Below, in pieces: positions 31,737 to 40,820 of a DNA stretch of 64,000 nt. The stretch spans positions 24,325 through 88,324 of the forward strand of contig JAFWTA010000007.1 of NCBI GenBank assembly GCA_017519145.1, read 5' to 3'. How positions within the stretch are numbered: position 1 is the first letter of the stretch; each line of letters begins with the position of its first letter. The position numbers and the translations under genes were made by a program. Source of the DNA: Ruminococcus sp. Its GTDB lineage: Bacteria > Bacillota > Clostridia > Oscillospirales > Ruminococcaceae. A model generated the notes under the pieces. That model did no database searches and was not told the DNA's origin. It worked only from the letters and a program-made list of their open reading frames with translations.

Positions 31737-33941
31737 CTATTTGCTGCTCTTTCTGAACTCAGACGGTGACATACCGACCTTATCCTTGAACTGACGCATA
31801 AAATGAGTGGCATTCTGATAGCCGCAGGAAGATGCAACTTCGCTGATACGCAGATCTGTCGTCAGCAGGAGCTGCCTTGCCATTTCGATACGAGCTTCAA
31901 GGAGATCGTCGATGTAGCTGATGCCGAAATGCTCCTTGTACAGCTTCTGGACATAGCTTTTACTGATATTCAGCCGTTTGGAAAGCTCGGTGAGATTCCA
32001 GTTCAGTTCGGGAGCTTTGTGAAGCTCGCGCCTTAGCTTCTTCAGCTCGCCTATACCTGTAAAACCTTTGACTTTCGGTTTACGGGCGTTCAGAACGTCC
32101 CACAGCTCAGATACGCATTTTTCGGCAGGATAGGCTGCTTCTCCGCAGACATAGTAAGGCTCGGGCAAAAAATCCGCTGACGTTCCTTCCTGCATTTTTC
32201 TTATAAACACCTCGAGCTGTATCATCATTTCTTCTGCCATCGTTTCGGGAGTTCCATTGTCAGGCAGCGAAAAAACGATAGCAAATGTCATTTTATCAAG
32301 ATGTGCTGCCGTTTTATTTCGTCCCGATATAAGTCGTATCGCGTTTGCAAGCAGAAGATCGGACTGCAGGTAGATATCTGACAGATCATTTTTTTCCTTT
32401 CTGTTCGGAGCAGCTGCTAACTGTGAGACAGTGACCAGCATGATACAGTTTCTGACATTTAACTCCTTCTGACTCTCAAGATAGAGGAGAAGTCCTTTTT
32501 TACTGAGCATATCAGTCATTTTGTCATAGTGGGAGGACTCTTCGATCTTCTTTTGCAGATATTCGGCATAGAGCTTATGCCGCAGGATGCGCATACCGTT
32601 TGCCAGTGAGGTCATATAATTGAACAGCATTAATGAAACGGTAAAATCAAGCGCACTTTCATATGTAAATCCACAGTAGCCGAACACCTGTGACGAGGCA
32701 TGAAGCGACAGTACAAAAACCAGCGTCGGCTCATGTTCACCCATGAGGGCAGGAACTATATGCTTTGTCGGGAACGGACCGCCTTTCACGCCTGCGGTCC
32801 ATGCGTTTTTTGACAGCGCACAAAGCATTTGTTCGGGAAATGGCTGTGTCGGACAGGCATCGGGATGTTCGGGATCGCTGTCCCAATTGGGCAGGATGCA
32901 TATATGCAGGGATTTATAGCTTTTAATTATATGAGCTGTCTGGTCGACTATATCGGTCAGCTCATCAAGTGAATCTACACTTGATGTTCTTGTTATAACA
33001 TTGGCATTTACGCGCATTTCAAGCATAGCGCCGATCTCGGCATCACGCTGTATCTGTTCACGCACTTTCAGGGCGGCAGTCTGATAATCGGTCATACGCT
33101 CTACACATCCGCAGCTTGCACCGTAAATAATGTGCATATCAGACCTCTGTGCATCAGCGGCTATCCCTAAAAGCTTGTTAACGCCTGCTTTGCCAAGCTC
33201 AAACATATTTCCGCTTACGGTAGTCATGGAAGGGAAGTTGGATATGGCAGATATATGCCCGTCATAGCCCGTAACTATCACGTCGTCGGGAACGGAGATC
33301 CCGCCGCTTTGCAGAGTGTCACAAAGGGCTACTGCCATAGTATCGCTGGCACACAGCACAGCATCGGGAAGCCTGCGCTTATGCTCTATGAATTCATTTC
33401 CGAGTTCGTTTGCGCGAAATTTCCAGAAGTCTCCGTAAATGATCTCATAGCTGCAATCGTGTATGTTGGCGGAACGCAGAAATCCCGAGATACGCTGCTC
33501 GGAATCAGATATCCCTTCGGGGCCTGCAAGGAATATCAGGTCGCGGCAGCCGTGTTTTTCGATTATATGGTCTGTAAGCTCGCATACCGCCTCAGCCTGA
33601 GGTATAGATACCGTTTCAAAGCCGAGTTCTGTTCCTCCGAGATCTATACAGGGAATGGCGGCTCTCCTGATCAGCTCGGAGAGAGTTTTACGGACGGTTG
33701 CCTTGACAAAATACTGCGAGACAAGCAGTATACCGTCAAGCTCGGCGCGTTCGAGAAGAAGATAGATACTTTCCTCACCGGTCATTATTTCGTTCTGGAT
33801 ATGGAATTCCATTCCGTTTGTAGCAGTTGTCATGACTATGACATCGCAGTCTGCGGCGGAGGCGGTTTTGAAGATCCCGTCGAGGAGTTCGACTTGCAGA
33901 CCATCTGTTATTGAAGGTATTATCACGCCTATCCTTTTCAT
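31737..33941 (-). CDS. AraC-family regulator with N-terminal LacI-type ligand-binding domain (second copy)
   Basis: 734 residues with the same architecture as the gene at 19331: ligand-binding fold (KRIGVIIPSITDGLQVELL, IFLAGPEGISDSEQRISGF, LCASDTMAVALCDTL), a middle region that begins with the shared motif GASCGCVER near 290, and a C-terminal AraC domain (LNWNLTELSKRLNISKSYVQ and LRISEVASSCGYQNATHFMRQF). The two proteins are clear paralogues of moderate identity. AAAGGACGGTGATACG places the start. Divergent from the double-metalloprotease dockerin gene, whose promoter it probably controls. Confidence 0.88.
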   Translation of the reverse strand: MKRIGVIIPSITDGLQVELLDGIFKTASAADCDVIVMTTATNGMEFHIQNEIMTGEESIYLLLERAELDGILLVSQYFVKATVRKTLSELIRRAAIPCIDLGGTELGFETVSIPQAEAVCELTDHIIEKHGCRDLIFLAGPEGISDSEQRISGFLRSANIHDCSYEIIYGDFWKFRANELGNEFIEHKRRLPDAVLCASDTMAVALCDTLQSGGISVPDDVIVTGYDGHISAISNFPSMTTVSGNMFELGKAGVNKLLGIAADAQRSDMHIIYGASCGCVERMTDYQTAALKVREQIQRDAEIGAMLEMRVNANVITRTSSVDSLDELTDIVDQTAHIIKSYKSLHICILPNWDSDPEHPDACPTQPFPEQMLCALSKNAWTAGVKGGPFPTKHIVPALMGEHEPTLVFVLSLHASSQVFGYCGFTYESALDFTVSLMLFNYMTSLANGMRILRHKLYAEYLQKKIEESSHYDKMTDMLSKKGLLLYLESQKELNVRNCIMLVTVSQLAAAPNRKEKNDLSDIYLQSDLLLANAIRLISGRNKTAAHLDKMTFAIVFSLPDNGTPETMAEEMMIQLEVFIRKMQEGTSADFLPEPYYVCGEAAYPAEKCVSELWDVLNARKPKVKGFTGIGELKKLRRELHKAPELNWNLTELSKRLNISKSYVQKLYKEHFGISYIDDLLEARIEMARQLLLTTDLRISEVASSCGYQNATHFMRQFKDKVGMSPSEFRKSSK

Positions 33942-33962
33942 CGTATCACCGTCCTTTATTGT

Positions 33963-33992
33963 ATTATACATCAAAGTGTGATGCTGTGTCAA
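33963..33992 (-). promoter_or_regulatory. Promoter of AraC hybrid regulator 2
   Basis: TTGACA, 18 bp, TATAAT on the minus strand. It is divergent from the metalloprotease promoter, with the candidate operator between them. Confidence 0.85.
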
Positions 33993-34022
33993 TAAAAATT
34001 GTGCATTATGTGAGTTCAGTTA

Positions 34023-34063
34023 TGTAAAATGTTATTGAATTGGCATATTAATTATGCTATTAT
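34023..34063 (+). promoter_or_regulatory. Candidate AraC operator overlapping the promoter of the metalloprotease gene
   Basis: TGTAAAATGTTATTGAAT then TGGCAT. Its TTGAAT (34035-34040) is a plausible -35 box, 17 bp before TATTAT (34058-34063). The first 18 bases recur identically at 36676-36693. Confidence 0.6.
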
Positions 34064-34163
34064 CTAAATAATAGATGATGGGAAAACAGTATGCTTTAAT
34101 GCAGAGATGTATGGGATCTTTGGGAGTGTAACGGGGAGCGATGATCATTTTGGGAGGATTATT

Positions 34164-36539
34164 ATGAAGCGCATCAAATTTATTGCAGGATTGTTATCAG
34201 CGGCAATGTGTATGTCTGTAATGACAGTGCCGCGAAGCGGCGGTATGCCTGTGAAGCTCTGTGCATCGGCTGTGACCGTGTCTGAGTTTCCCGAGGAATA
34301 CAAGTACGCTGCGGACTGGATATGGACCAACCGTATCGAACGTGAAAAGTCCACAGAGCGCCGCAACACTATCTTTGACCAGATAGAAGCAGGCAGGGGA
34401 ACTATCAATTATGTTGTGAAGTGGCAGTCGTACCGTACTGTTACATATGAGCAGAGACAGCAGTTCGAGAAACTGCTCTCGGACAGCATCAATGCGTGGA
34501 ATGACCGCCTTGCAGGTTACGACGGCTGGAAATACGACCATATCGACGTTAAGGTAGTCGGATGGGCTGTCATTGACAAGAACTGTCTGCTTGACCTTCA
34601 CGATGATGAGACAGTTTACACCGATACCAAGTATTATGACGCTCAGTATGATACCTCCAACGGCAGGGATACTATCCCGGATAAGGAGCCTTTTGCGCCG
34701 TTGGAGCTTTCACGTTTTGAGCATTTTCAGGATAAGAACTATGCTTATCCCGGCGGACTTGACAAACGCTTCGATATGTATATGTGGGCAACACAGGGCT
34801 TCCCGGATATCGGCGGCTGCGGAGGAGACTGGGGACAGCGGCTCTCTGATACCGCGTACCTGAATATGCTTGGCGGATTCGGCAGCCATGTTCTTGAACA
34901 TGAGATCGGTCATGGCTTCGGTATGACAGATTTTTACGGCGGCGAAGGCGAAATGGACGGTTTTCCGCCCGGAGGCTTCCCCGGCGGCGAAAATTCTATA
35001 ATGATGGCAGGCTCAGCTGCAAAGATAACGGATTTTGACGGCTGGATGCTGAGATATATCTGGTCTGAGATAAAGAATGATGAGGGCAGGTTCGACCTTT
35101 CTTCACCTGCACCTGCTGCAAGCATAAAGGGCGATGTCAATGCAGACGGAAGCTTCAATGTTGCTGACCTTGTATTGTTACAGCACTGGCTGCTGGGACG
35201 AGATGATGCAGTCCTTGCCGCATGGAAGGCTGCCGATCTCTGCGAGGACGATGTCCTTGATGTATTTGATCTGTGCCGCATGAGAAAGCTGCTTCTTGAA
35301 GGCGAAAGCCCCTATGAAGAACCGCAGGGCAGCTTCATTACGGCAAATATGGCTAAACACGGAGCCTCACTCCCGACTCAGGGAAGTGCAAAAATGGTCA
35401 TTTTCTATGTGGACTTCCCTGACTGTAAATATGACTATACTCCAAGCATAGAGGAGCTCAACAACATCTCCTTCGGCGCGGCAGATGAGTCCTCTCAGTG
35501 CTATCCATTTGAGAGCTTTTCTGCTTTCTATGGCAGAGCCTCTAAGGGCGCCATGGAGCTGGATGGTCGGGTGTTCCGCTATACTACAAAGGAAAAACAG
35601 GCTGTATATGACGATAACAAGGTAAAGATCGCCGAGGAGTGCTATGAGGCTTTCAAGGATCAGGTGGACTTCTCACAGTTCGACGGAAACGGTGACGGCA
35701 GGATCGACGCGACTCTGTTCACAGTTCCCGAAAAAGCAGGAACAGACCACTGGTGGCCCTGCGCAGGTGCATTCGGCGATCCGCAGTACCGCGTTGACGG
35801 TGTCGGCGTCGGACATATCATAACAGGCAATGCGCAGATAGGCTCTGTAAATGACTATATTAATTACATAAGCTCGTACTGTCATGAGCTGGGACACTGT
35901 ACAGGTCTGCCCGATTATTATCTGTTTACTGATCCCTCTGACAGCGAGGGTATGCACGGTACGGCAGGCATCGAGCTCATGGATACCGATGCAGGCTCTG
36001 ACTTCGGTGCATTCTCCAAGCTTATGGAGGGCTGGTACCATGACGGACAGGTCCATGTGTTTGATCCATCAAAGGGAACACAGACATTTACTCTGAGCAA
36101 TGCCCAGACCGACAGCGGAAACTGTATTATTATCCCCAACGGCAAGCTTGCTGACGACTATTTCTCGGAATACTTCATTATCGAGTACATAACAAAGGAC
36201 GGCAACAACAGTGCTGTCGGTTCAAAGACAGGATGGTGGGTAAAGACGGGAGAGGGCGTCCGTATCTATCATATAGATGCGACCACTGAGTACGGCTGGA
36301 ATACATATTTCCGATATGCAAGCGGCAGCGAGTTCACCAATAAGGACAAGGGCAGACGTCTTATCCGAGTGATCGATGATACGGAAAAGGATAATCTCTA
36401 TCACTCCGGTGATGTGATAAACGGCAGTATTTCAGGCTTCCACTGGTATGACTCAAACGGCGGACAAACTGTTGAAACGGGTCTTACAATAACAGTTGGC
36501 GAGCTTAATGACGGAAGATATACCGTCACAATTGGCTGA
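34164..36539 (+). CDS. Secreted dockerin protein with two metalloprotease modules
   Basis: 791 residues. Signal peptide about 1-35. The N-terminal module (about 40-315) has the zinc motif HEIGHGFGMTDFYG near residue 247 (H-E-x-x-H with a third ligand Asp/His downstream). A central type I dockerin follows (about 320-380, DVNADGSFNVADL and DLCEDDVLDVFDL). The second module (about 390-791) is a peptidase M6-like domain with HELGHCTGLPDYY near 573 and a beta-rich C-terminus. Both have intact HExxH pairs, so both could be active. The ATG is set by GGGAGGATT. Target could be plant cell-wall proteins or other cellulosome or host proteins. Probably controlled by the adjacent AraC hybrid. Confidence 0.9.
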   Translation: MKRIKFIAGLLSAAMCMSVMTVPRSGGMPVKLCASAVTVSEFPEEYKYAADWIWTNRIEREKSTERRNTIFDQIEAGRGTINYVVKWQSYRTVTYEQRQQFEKLLSDSINAWNDRLAGYDGWKYDHIDVKVVGWAVIDKNCLLDLHDDETVYTDTKYYDAQYDTSNGRDTIPDKEPFAPLELSRFEHFQDKNYAYPGGLDKRFDMYMWATQGFPDIGGCGGDWGQRLSDTAYLNMLGGFGSHVLEHEIGHGFGMTDFYGGEGEMDGFPPGGFPGGENSIMMAGSAAKITDFDGWMLRYIWSEIKNDEGRFDLSSPAPAASIKGDVNADGSFNVADLVLLQHWLLGRDDAVLAAWKAADLCEDDVLDVFDLCRMRKLLLEGESPYEEPQGSFITANMAKHGASLPTQGSAKMVIFYVDFPDCKYDYTPSIEELNNISFGAADESSQCYPFESFSAFYGRASKGAMELDGRVFRYTTKEKQAVYDDNKVKIAEECYEAFKDQVDFSQFDGNGDGRIDATLFTVPEKAGTDHWWPCAGAFGDPQYRVDGVGVGHIITGNAQIGSVNDYINYISSYCHELGHCTGLPDYYLFTDPSDSEGMHGTAGIELMDTDAGSDFGAFSKLMEGWYHDGQVHVFDPSKGTQTFTLSNAQTDSGNCIIIPNGKLADDYFSEYFIIEYITKDGNNSAVGSKTGWWVKTGEGVRIYHIDATTEYGWNTYFRYASGSEFTNKDKGRRLIRVIDDTEKDNLYHSGDVINGSISGFHWYDSNGGQTVETGLTITVGELNDGRYTVTIG

Positions 36540-36570
36540 TAATTCCTGACTGATAATAGCTTTATGACAA

Positions 36571-36612
36571 GCAAAGAGCTCCTGTGGTATTTCCCATAGG
36601 AGCTCTTTGCTT
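36571..36612 (+). terminator. Terminator of the metalloprotease gene
   Basis: GCAAAGAGCTCCTGTGG/CCCATAGGAGCTCTTTGC long stem followed by a short T-rich stretch (TTCT), so termination may be incomplete. Confidence 0.75.
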
Positions 36613-36654
36613 CTGCCGGTATTTTTCGGCTTAACTTCGGAACCTTTATTATTA

Positions 36655-36693
36655 TGTGAAATGTCAGAATCATTGTGTAAAATGTTATTGAAT
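36655..36693 (+). promoter_or_regulatory. Candidate AraC operator: two direct half-sites 21 bp apart
   Basis: TGTGAAATGTCAGAAT (36655) and TGTAAAATGTTATTGAAT (36676) repeat with a 21-bp period, two helical turns, as AraC-family dimers prefer. TTGAAT at the end can serve as -35 for GATAAT at 36709-36714 (15 bp, suboptimal and so activator-dependent). Confidence 0.58.
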
Positions 36694-36714
36694 AAGTGGC
36701 TATTGTATGATAAT

Positions 36715-37067
36715 CTATATTTGTAAAACAGAATTCTACTAAAAGGCTCCTCAGATGCAGCAATTATCATTACATTTCGTTTCAGCTCGTGAATTTGTGT
36801 GATAATATATTGCATTTTATAGAGGTGCCTTTTTTATTATGTGAAAAAGGATCGTTCCTGCGGGAACACAGAGATGATCACAATCAATTGGATCTGACAT
36901 TTATTTCTTTGGTGGTGCGCAAAGGCGCAGATGTGATAAGTTTAGTAATGTATGAAACAGGCAAAGGCTCGCAAGAGACAGTATCAAATCTATTGAAAAG
37001 GGATGGGAGGACTCTTTTCCTGATAAACCTGTTCGTGCTTATAAATTTATGAAAGTGGGTAAGTATT
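36715..37067 (+). other. Long leader or intergenic region before the GGDEF gene
   Basis: About 350 bases without a gene I can support. An 87-codon frame (36789-37052) has no ribosome binding site and an unlikely composition. A GTTCC/GGAAC hairpin lies near 36852-36865. I looked for a cyclic-di-GMP aptamer and found no match. Confidence 0.5.
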
Positions 37068-38261
37068 ATGAAGAATAAGATCAATGTCATTACAAACGTT
37101 ATCGTTATCCTTTTTATTGTGCTCGGAGCAATAGGCTTCTCTCTTGTTATATCCGAGTATTCCGACGTTGTGGATAACGATATCGCTTCAAGGAATTATC
37201 TTCAGCAGAACTCGATAAAACTCCATGAGCTTGAAACAGATCTGTGTATAACCATAAATCTTGGCCGTAATGCAGATTCGGCAGATAATGCCGAGGCTAT
37301 CGGGAGCTATGTTGAAAAGATAAATTATTCCATGAGCGATTGCAGGGAACTTATGAAAAAGTATGAGGCTATCAGGAAAACAGGCGAGGAAGAAAAACAG
37401 TATCAGCTTGTGAAAACTGCTATGAACCAGTATAACGAGATAGTTTCAAACGAGCTCCTTGCTCAGATCGACGCCGGACATTTTGAAACTGCAAACTCCA
37501 TTTACTTTGAACGATTCATCAATAAAAGAAACAGTCTTGATGACAGTCTGAACCAGCTTCTGACTGTTACGAATGAATCTATCGACAAGCGCTATGACAA
37601 GGCGGAATTCAATGCGAATGTACTTCGTGTATTCTTCATCGGCTTCGGAATTATCGTTCTTGTTCTCCTCAATATGCTCGAATCACGCAGAAAGAGGATA
37701 GCAAAGAACCTCGAAACAGCCGTTGATGCCAACGAAAAGACTCAGCAGTCTCTCAATAAAGCCATGTTCACAGATAATGTCACATCTTCAAATAACAGAA
37801 TATCCTTTGTTCTTGAATACGGCGGAGAGCCGGTAGAGATTTCCGCGGGCGAGGCAATGTACTTTGTGATGTTTGACATAAAGGATTTCAGCGGTATCAA
37901 CTTCAGATACGGCACCTATGCAGGTGATAAGATACTCGCGATGACTGTTGAACGTATCGGCGATGTATTTGATGACGCGACGATCTATCGTACAGGTTCC
38001 GATGAATTTGTAGCTGTGGTCAAGACCGATGATTCACAGGACAGCTTCACAAAGGTGGCTAATCTTGTTGAAAGAGCCTACAGATCACTTACATCGGATT
38101 ACGACGTCAATAACAGCCGCGTTTCAGTGGATTATGATATTTCCCTTGTAAGAAAAGAAAATCCCGATACAGTTGATATGAACATCCATAATCAGCTCAA
38201 ACAGGCTTTCACTAACGGAAGCAGCTATACATCGGGCAACTGGCGTTATTACAAGGATTGA
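37068..38261 (+). CDS. Membrane sensor with degenerate GGDEF domain
   Basis: 397 residues. Transmembrane helices at about 8-28 and 187-207 flank a helical extracytoplasmic domain of about 155 residues (four-helix-bundle type); a GGDEF domain fills about 245-397 (FDIKDFSGINFRYGTYAGDK, then TGSDEFVAVV near 310). The signature is GSDEF instead of GGDEF. Some variants stay active, so diguanylate cyclase activity is uncertain. Followed after 27 bases by a solute-binding lipoprotein, which suggests that the two work as a sensing pair. Confidence 0.82.
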   Translation: MKNKINVITNVIVILFIVLGAIGFSLVISEYSDVVDNDIASRNYLQQNSIKLHELETDLCITINLGRNADSADNAEAIGSYVEKINYSMSDCRELMKKYEAIRKTGEEEKQYQLVKTAMNQYNEIVSNELLAQIDAGHFETANSIYFERFINKRNSLDDSLNQLLTVTNESIDKRYDKAEFNANVLRVFFIGFGIIVLVLLNMLESRRKRIAKNLETAVDANEKTQQSLNKAMFTDNVTSSNNRISFVLEYGGEPVEISAGEAMYFVMFDIKDFSGINFRYGTYAGDKILAMTVERIGDVFDDATIYRTGSDEFVAVVKTDDSQDSFTKVANLVERAYRSLTSDYDVNNSRVSVDYDISLVRKENPDTVDMNIHNQLKQAFTNGSSYTSGNWRYYKD

Positions 38262-38288
38262 TCGGTAAGTAAATAAGGAGGAGAAAAA

Positions 38289-39512
38289 ATGAATATCAGG
38301 AAGATAATGGCAATGTCATGTGCGGCAGTTTGTTTCCTTACTATGGCATCCTGCGGCAAAAAGTCTATCAAGAAGCGTGAAAAGGTAACGCTTAATGTTT
38401 GGAAAATGGAGGACGAGGCTCTGCTTCAGCAGATGGCTGACAACTTCGTTGAGCACTATAAAGATGAGGCGGATATAGAGATTATCCTCGGAAACAAGCC
38501 CGAGCACTCTATGACGGAGTATATAAATGATAATCCGGACGATTCCGCTGATATACTGTACTTTGCCGACGATCAGCTGGATCAGCTCTATAATGCGGGA
38601 TATCTTCTTCCTATAACAGAGAACAAGGATCAGATCATCGCTGACAACGGCGGAAGATATACCGATGTCATCTCATGTGTGGTCAGAGATCTTAAACTTT
38701 ATGCCTGTCCGATCACAGCAGGTAACGGCTATTTCCTTTACTATAACGCAAAGTACCTTAACGAATCGGATGTTCAGTCACTTGATAATATCCTCGAAAT
38801 TGCAGGGAAGAAGAACAAGTTCTTCGCCATGGACTGGTCTTCGGGATGGTATACATATTCATTCTTCGGCGGAGCAGGACTGAGTGCCGAAGCAAATCCC
38901 GGCGGTACCTTCAACGAATGTGACTGGAACTCTACCGAGAACAAGTATAAAGGCGTTGATGTGGCTCAGGCGATGCTGGATATAAGCAGCAGCAAGGGCT
39001 TCAGAAGTACGGAAAGCCCCATCGATGGAGCTTCGGATGACAGCGTTATAGCCTTTGTCAGCGGACAGTGGGATTACGAGAACCTTCGCGGTATATGGGG
39101 CGACGATCTCAGAGCTACAAAGCTGCCTACATTTACGGTCAGCGGCGATCAGGTACAGATGTCCGGATTTATGGGATATAAGTATGTCGGCGTATACTCG
39201 GGAACAAAAAATCCCGACTGGGCTGTAAAGTTTGCTGAATGGGTATCAAATTATGATAATCAGGTGGAACGTTTCAGGGTGACAGGTGAGTGCCCCTCAA
39301 ATGTTGAGGCTATGCAGGCGGAAGAAGTTCAGTCATCACCTGCTGTTGTGGCTCTTGGTGAGCAGTCTGCTTTTTCTGTACGACAGAACGTAACGGATGC
39401 ATACTGGACACCGTCATCTCTGCTGGGAAGCACTCTTGCAGCAGGCAATCCCGATAAAATAGACCTTCAGGAATTGCTTGACGATGTCACAGCAGAAATA
39501 AATGCACGATAG
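38289..39512 (+). CDS. Family 1-type extracellular solute-binding lipoprotein
   Basis: 407 residues. The lipobox LTMASC (lipidated Cys22) is followed by a MalE-like binding fold (VTLNVWKMEDEALLQQMADNF near 33-53, DILYFADDQLDQLYNAGYL near 90, AGNGYFLYYNAKYL near 145). Such proteins normally feed ABC sugar importers, but no permease gene is nearby. Lying in an operon with a GGDEF sensor, it may present a ligand to that sensor instead. GGAGGAG precedes the start. Confidence 0.85.
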   Translation: MNIRKIMAMSCAAVCFLTMASCGKKSIKKREKVTLNVWKMEDEALLQQMADNFVEHYKDEADIEIILGNKPEHSMTEYINDNPDDSADILYFADDQLDQLYNAGYLLPITENKDQIIADNGGRYTDVISCVVRDLKLYACPITAGNGYFLYYNAKYLNESDVQSLDNILEIAGKKNKFFAMDWSSGWYTYSFFGGAGLSAEANPGGTFNECDWNSTENKYKGVDVAQAMLDISSSKGFRSTESPIDGASDDSVIAFVSGQWDYENLRGIWGDDLRATKLPTFTVSGDQVQMSGFMGYKYVGVYSGTKNPDWAVKFAEWVSNYDNQVERFRVTGECPSNVEAMQAEEVQSSPAVVALGEQSAFSVRQNVTDAYWTPSSLLGSTLAAGNPDKIDLQELLDDVTAEINAR

Positions 39513-39528
39513 TACCTACCCACTTTGT

Positions 39529-39574
39529 AAAGACCTCCTATGGTTTATAATATGCCATAGGAGGTCTTTTTATT
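39529..39574. terminator. Bidirectional terminator between the binding-protein gene and dapL
   Basis: AAAGACCTCCTATGG/CCATAGGAGGTCTTT stem followed by TTATT on plus; it also ends the long minus-strand nitrogen operon. Confidence 0.88.
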
Positions 39575-39606
39575 GCTTTAAACAGCAGTCAGATCTGCTG
39601 AATTAA

Positions 39607-40809
39607 TTATTTCTTTAGCAGTGAACGAAATCTTTCCATGGCTTCGACGGTATTTTCTTTACTGTTGAAGGCTGTAAGACGGAACCAGTTATCGCCGCTG
39701 CTGCCGAAGCCTGCACCGGGTGTTCCTACAACGCCTGCCTTTTCAAGGAGATAGTCGAAGAAGTCCCAGCTGTTCATGCCGAATGGGCATTCAAACCATA
39801 TGTAAGGAGAGTTGATGCCGCCTGTATAGCGTATGCCGAGCTCCTCCATGGTGTCGGAAATGATACGGGCGTTCTGCATATAAACATCGGTCATTGCCTT
39901 TGCTTCCTTCATTCCTTCGTCTGAGAAAACTGCTTCGGCGGCACGCTGTATCACATATGGAACACCGTTGAATTTCGTACACTGGCGGCGGTTCCACATC
40001 TTGTTGAGGCTCATCTCTCTGCCGTCAGAGGAGACCGATGTTATAGCCTTGGGTACTATTGTATATCCGCACCGTGTACCCGTGAAGCCTGCTGTTTTGG
40101 ACAGGGAGCAGAACTCCACTGCACAGCTTTTAGCTCCCTCTATCTCATAGATGGAGTGGGGGAGACTGCTGTCGGATACGAAGCTCTCATAGGCGGAGTC
40201 AAAAAGGATAACTGCATCGTTTTCAAGGGCATAGTCCACCCATTCACGCAGCTGGGCTCTGTTGTAGCAGGCGCCTGTGGGATTGTTGGGAGAGCAGATA
40301 TAGATCATATCCGCATGGACGCTCTTATCCGGCATAGGCAGAAAATCGTTCTCGGCAGTGCCGTTGATGTAGACGATATTTCTGCTGTTCATGGTGTTGG
40401 TGTCAACATATACGGGATATACAGGGTCGGGAATGAGTACGGTATTGTCCCTGCCGAAAAGGTCGGTGATGTTTCCTGTGTCGGATTTAGCTCCGTCGGA
40501 TACGAAGATCTCATCTATGTCAAGCACCACACCGAAGCTGTTGTAATGCTTTGCAATAGCCTGACGCAGGAAGTCGTATCCCTGCTCGGGGCCGTAGCCG
40601 CGGAATGTTCCGGCATTTCCCATTTCATCGGCAGCTTTGTGCATAGCCTCTACGACTGTTCTTCCAAGAGGCAGTGTAACATCGCCTATGCCAAGGCGAA
40701 TGACCGATCTTTCGGGGTGTTTCTCCTTAAATGCGCTGACTCTTTTTGCCACCTCGCTGAACAGATAGCTCTCTTTCAGTTCAAGAAAATTTTCATTGAA
40801 TCTTGCCAT
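39607..40809 (-). CDS. dapL: LL-diaminopimelate aminotransferase
   Basis: 400 residues, PLP fold type I. It converts tetrahydrodipicolinate directly to LL-diaminopimelate with glutamate as donor. VIRLGIGDVTLPL near 36-48, CSPNNPTGACY near 175, and the PLP lysine in SLSKTAGFTGTR near 235 match the DapL family. Last gene of the amt operon, 11 bases after dapF, linking glutamate-dependent lysine and wall-precursor synthesis to ammonium uptake. Confidence 0.93.
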   Translation of the reverse strand: MARFNENFLELKESYLFSEVAKRVSAFKEKHPERSVIRLGIGDVTLPLGRTVVEAMHKAADEMGNAGTFRGYGPEQGYDFLRQAIAKHYNSFGVVLDIDEIFVSDGAKSDTGNITDLFGRDNTVLIPDPVYPVYVDTNTMNSRNIVYINGTAENDFLPMPDKSVHADMIYICSPNNPTGACYNRAQLREWVDYALENDAVILFDSAYESFVSDSSLPHSIYEIEGAKSCAVEFCSLSKTAGFTGTRCGYTIVPKAITSVSSDGREMSLNKMWNRRQCTKFNGVPYVIQRAAEAVFSDEGMKEAKAMTDVYMQNARIISDTMEELGIRYTGGINSPYIWFECPFGMNSWDFFDYLLEKAGVVGTPGAGFGSSGDNWFRLTAFNSKENTVEAMERFRSLLKK

Positions 40810-40820
40810 AGCTTCCTCCG

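Noticed and set aside
36789-37052. 87-codon gene before the GGDEF gene
   Set aside because: No ribosome binding site and an implausible product. A different frame in the last 90 bases (IEKGWEDSFPDKPVRAYKF) looks more protein-like but is broken upstream, so neither is annotated.
36715-37067. Cyclic-di-GMP riboswitch before the GGDEF gene
   Set aside because: The region lacks the conserved aptamer core and tetraloop-receptor pattern of class I or II; only a generic GGCAAAGG string is present.
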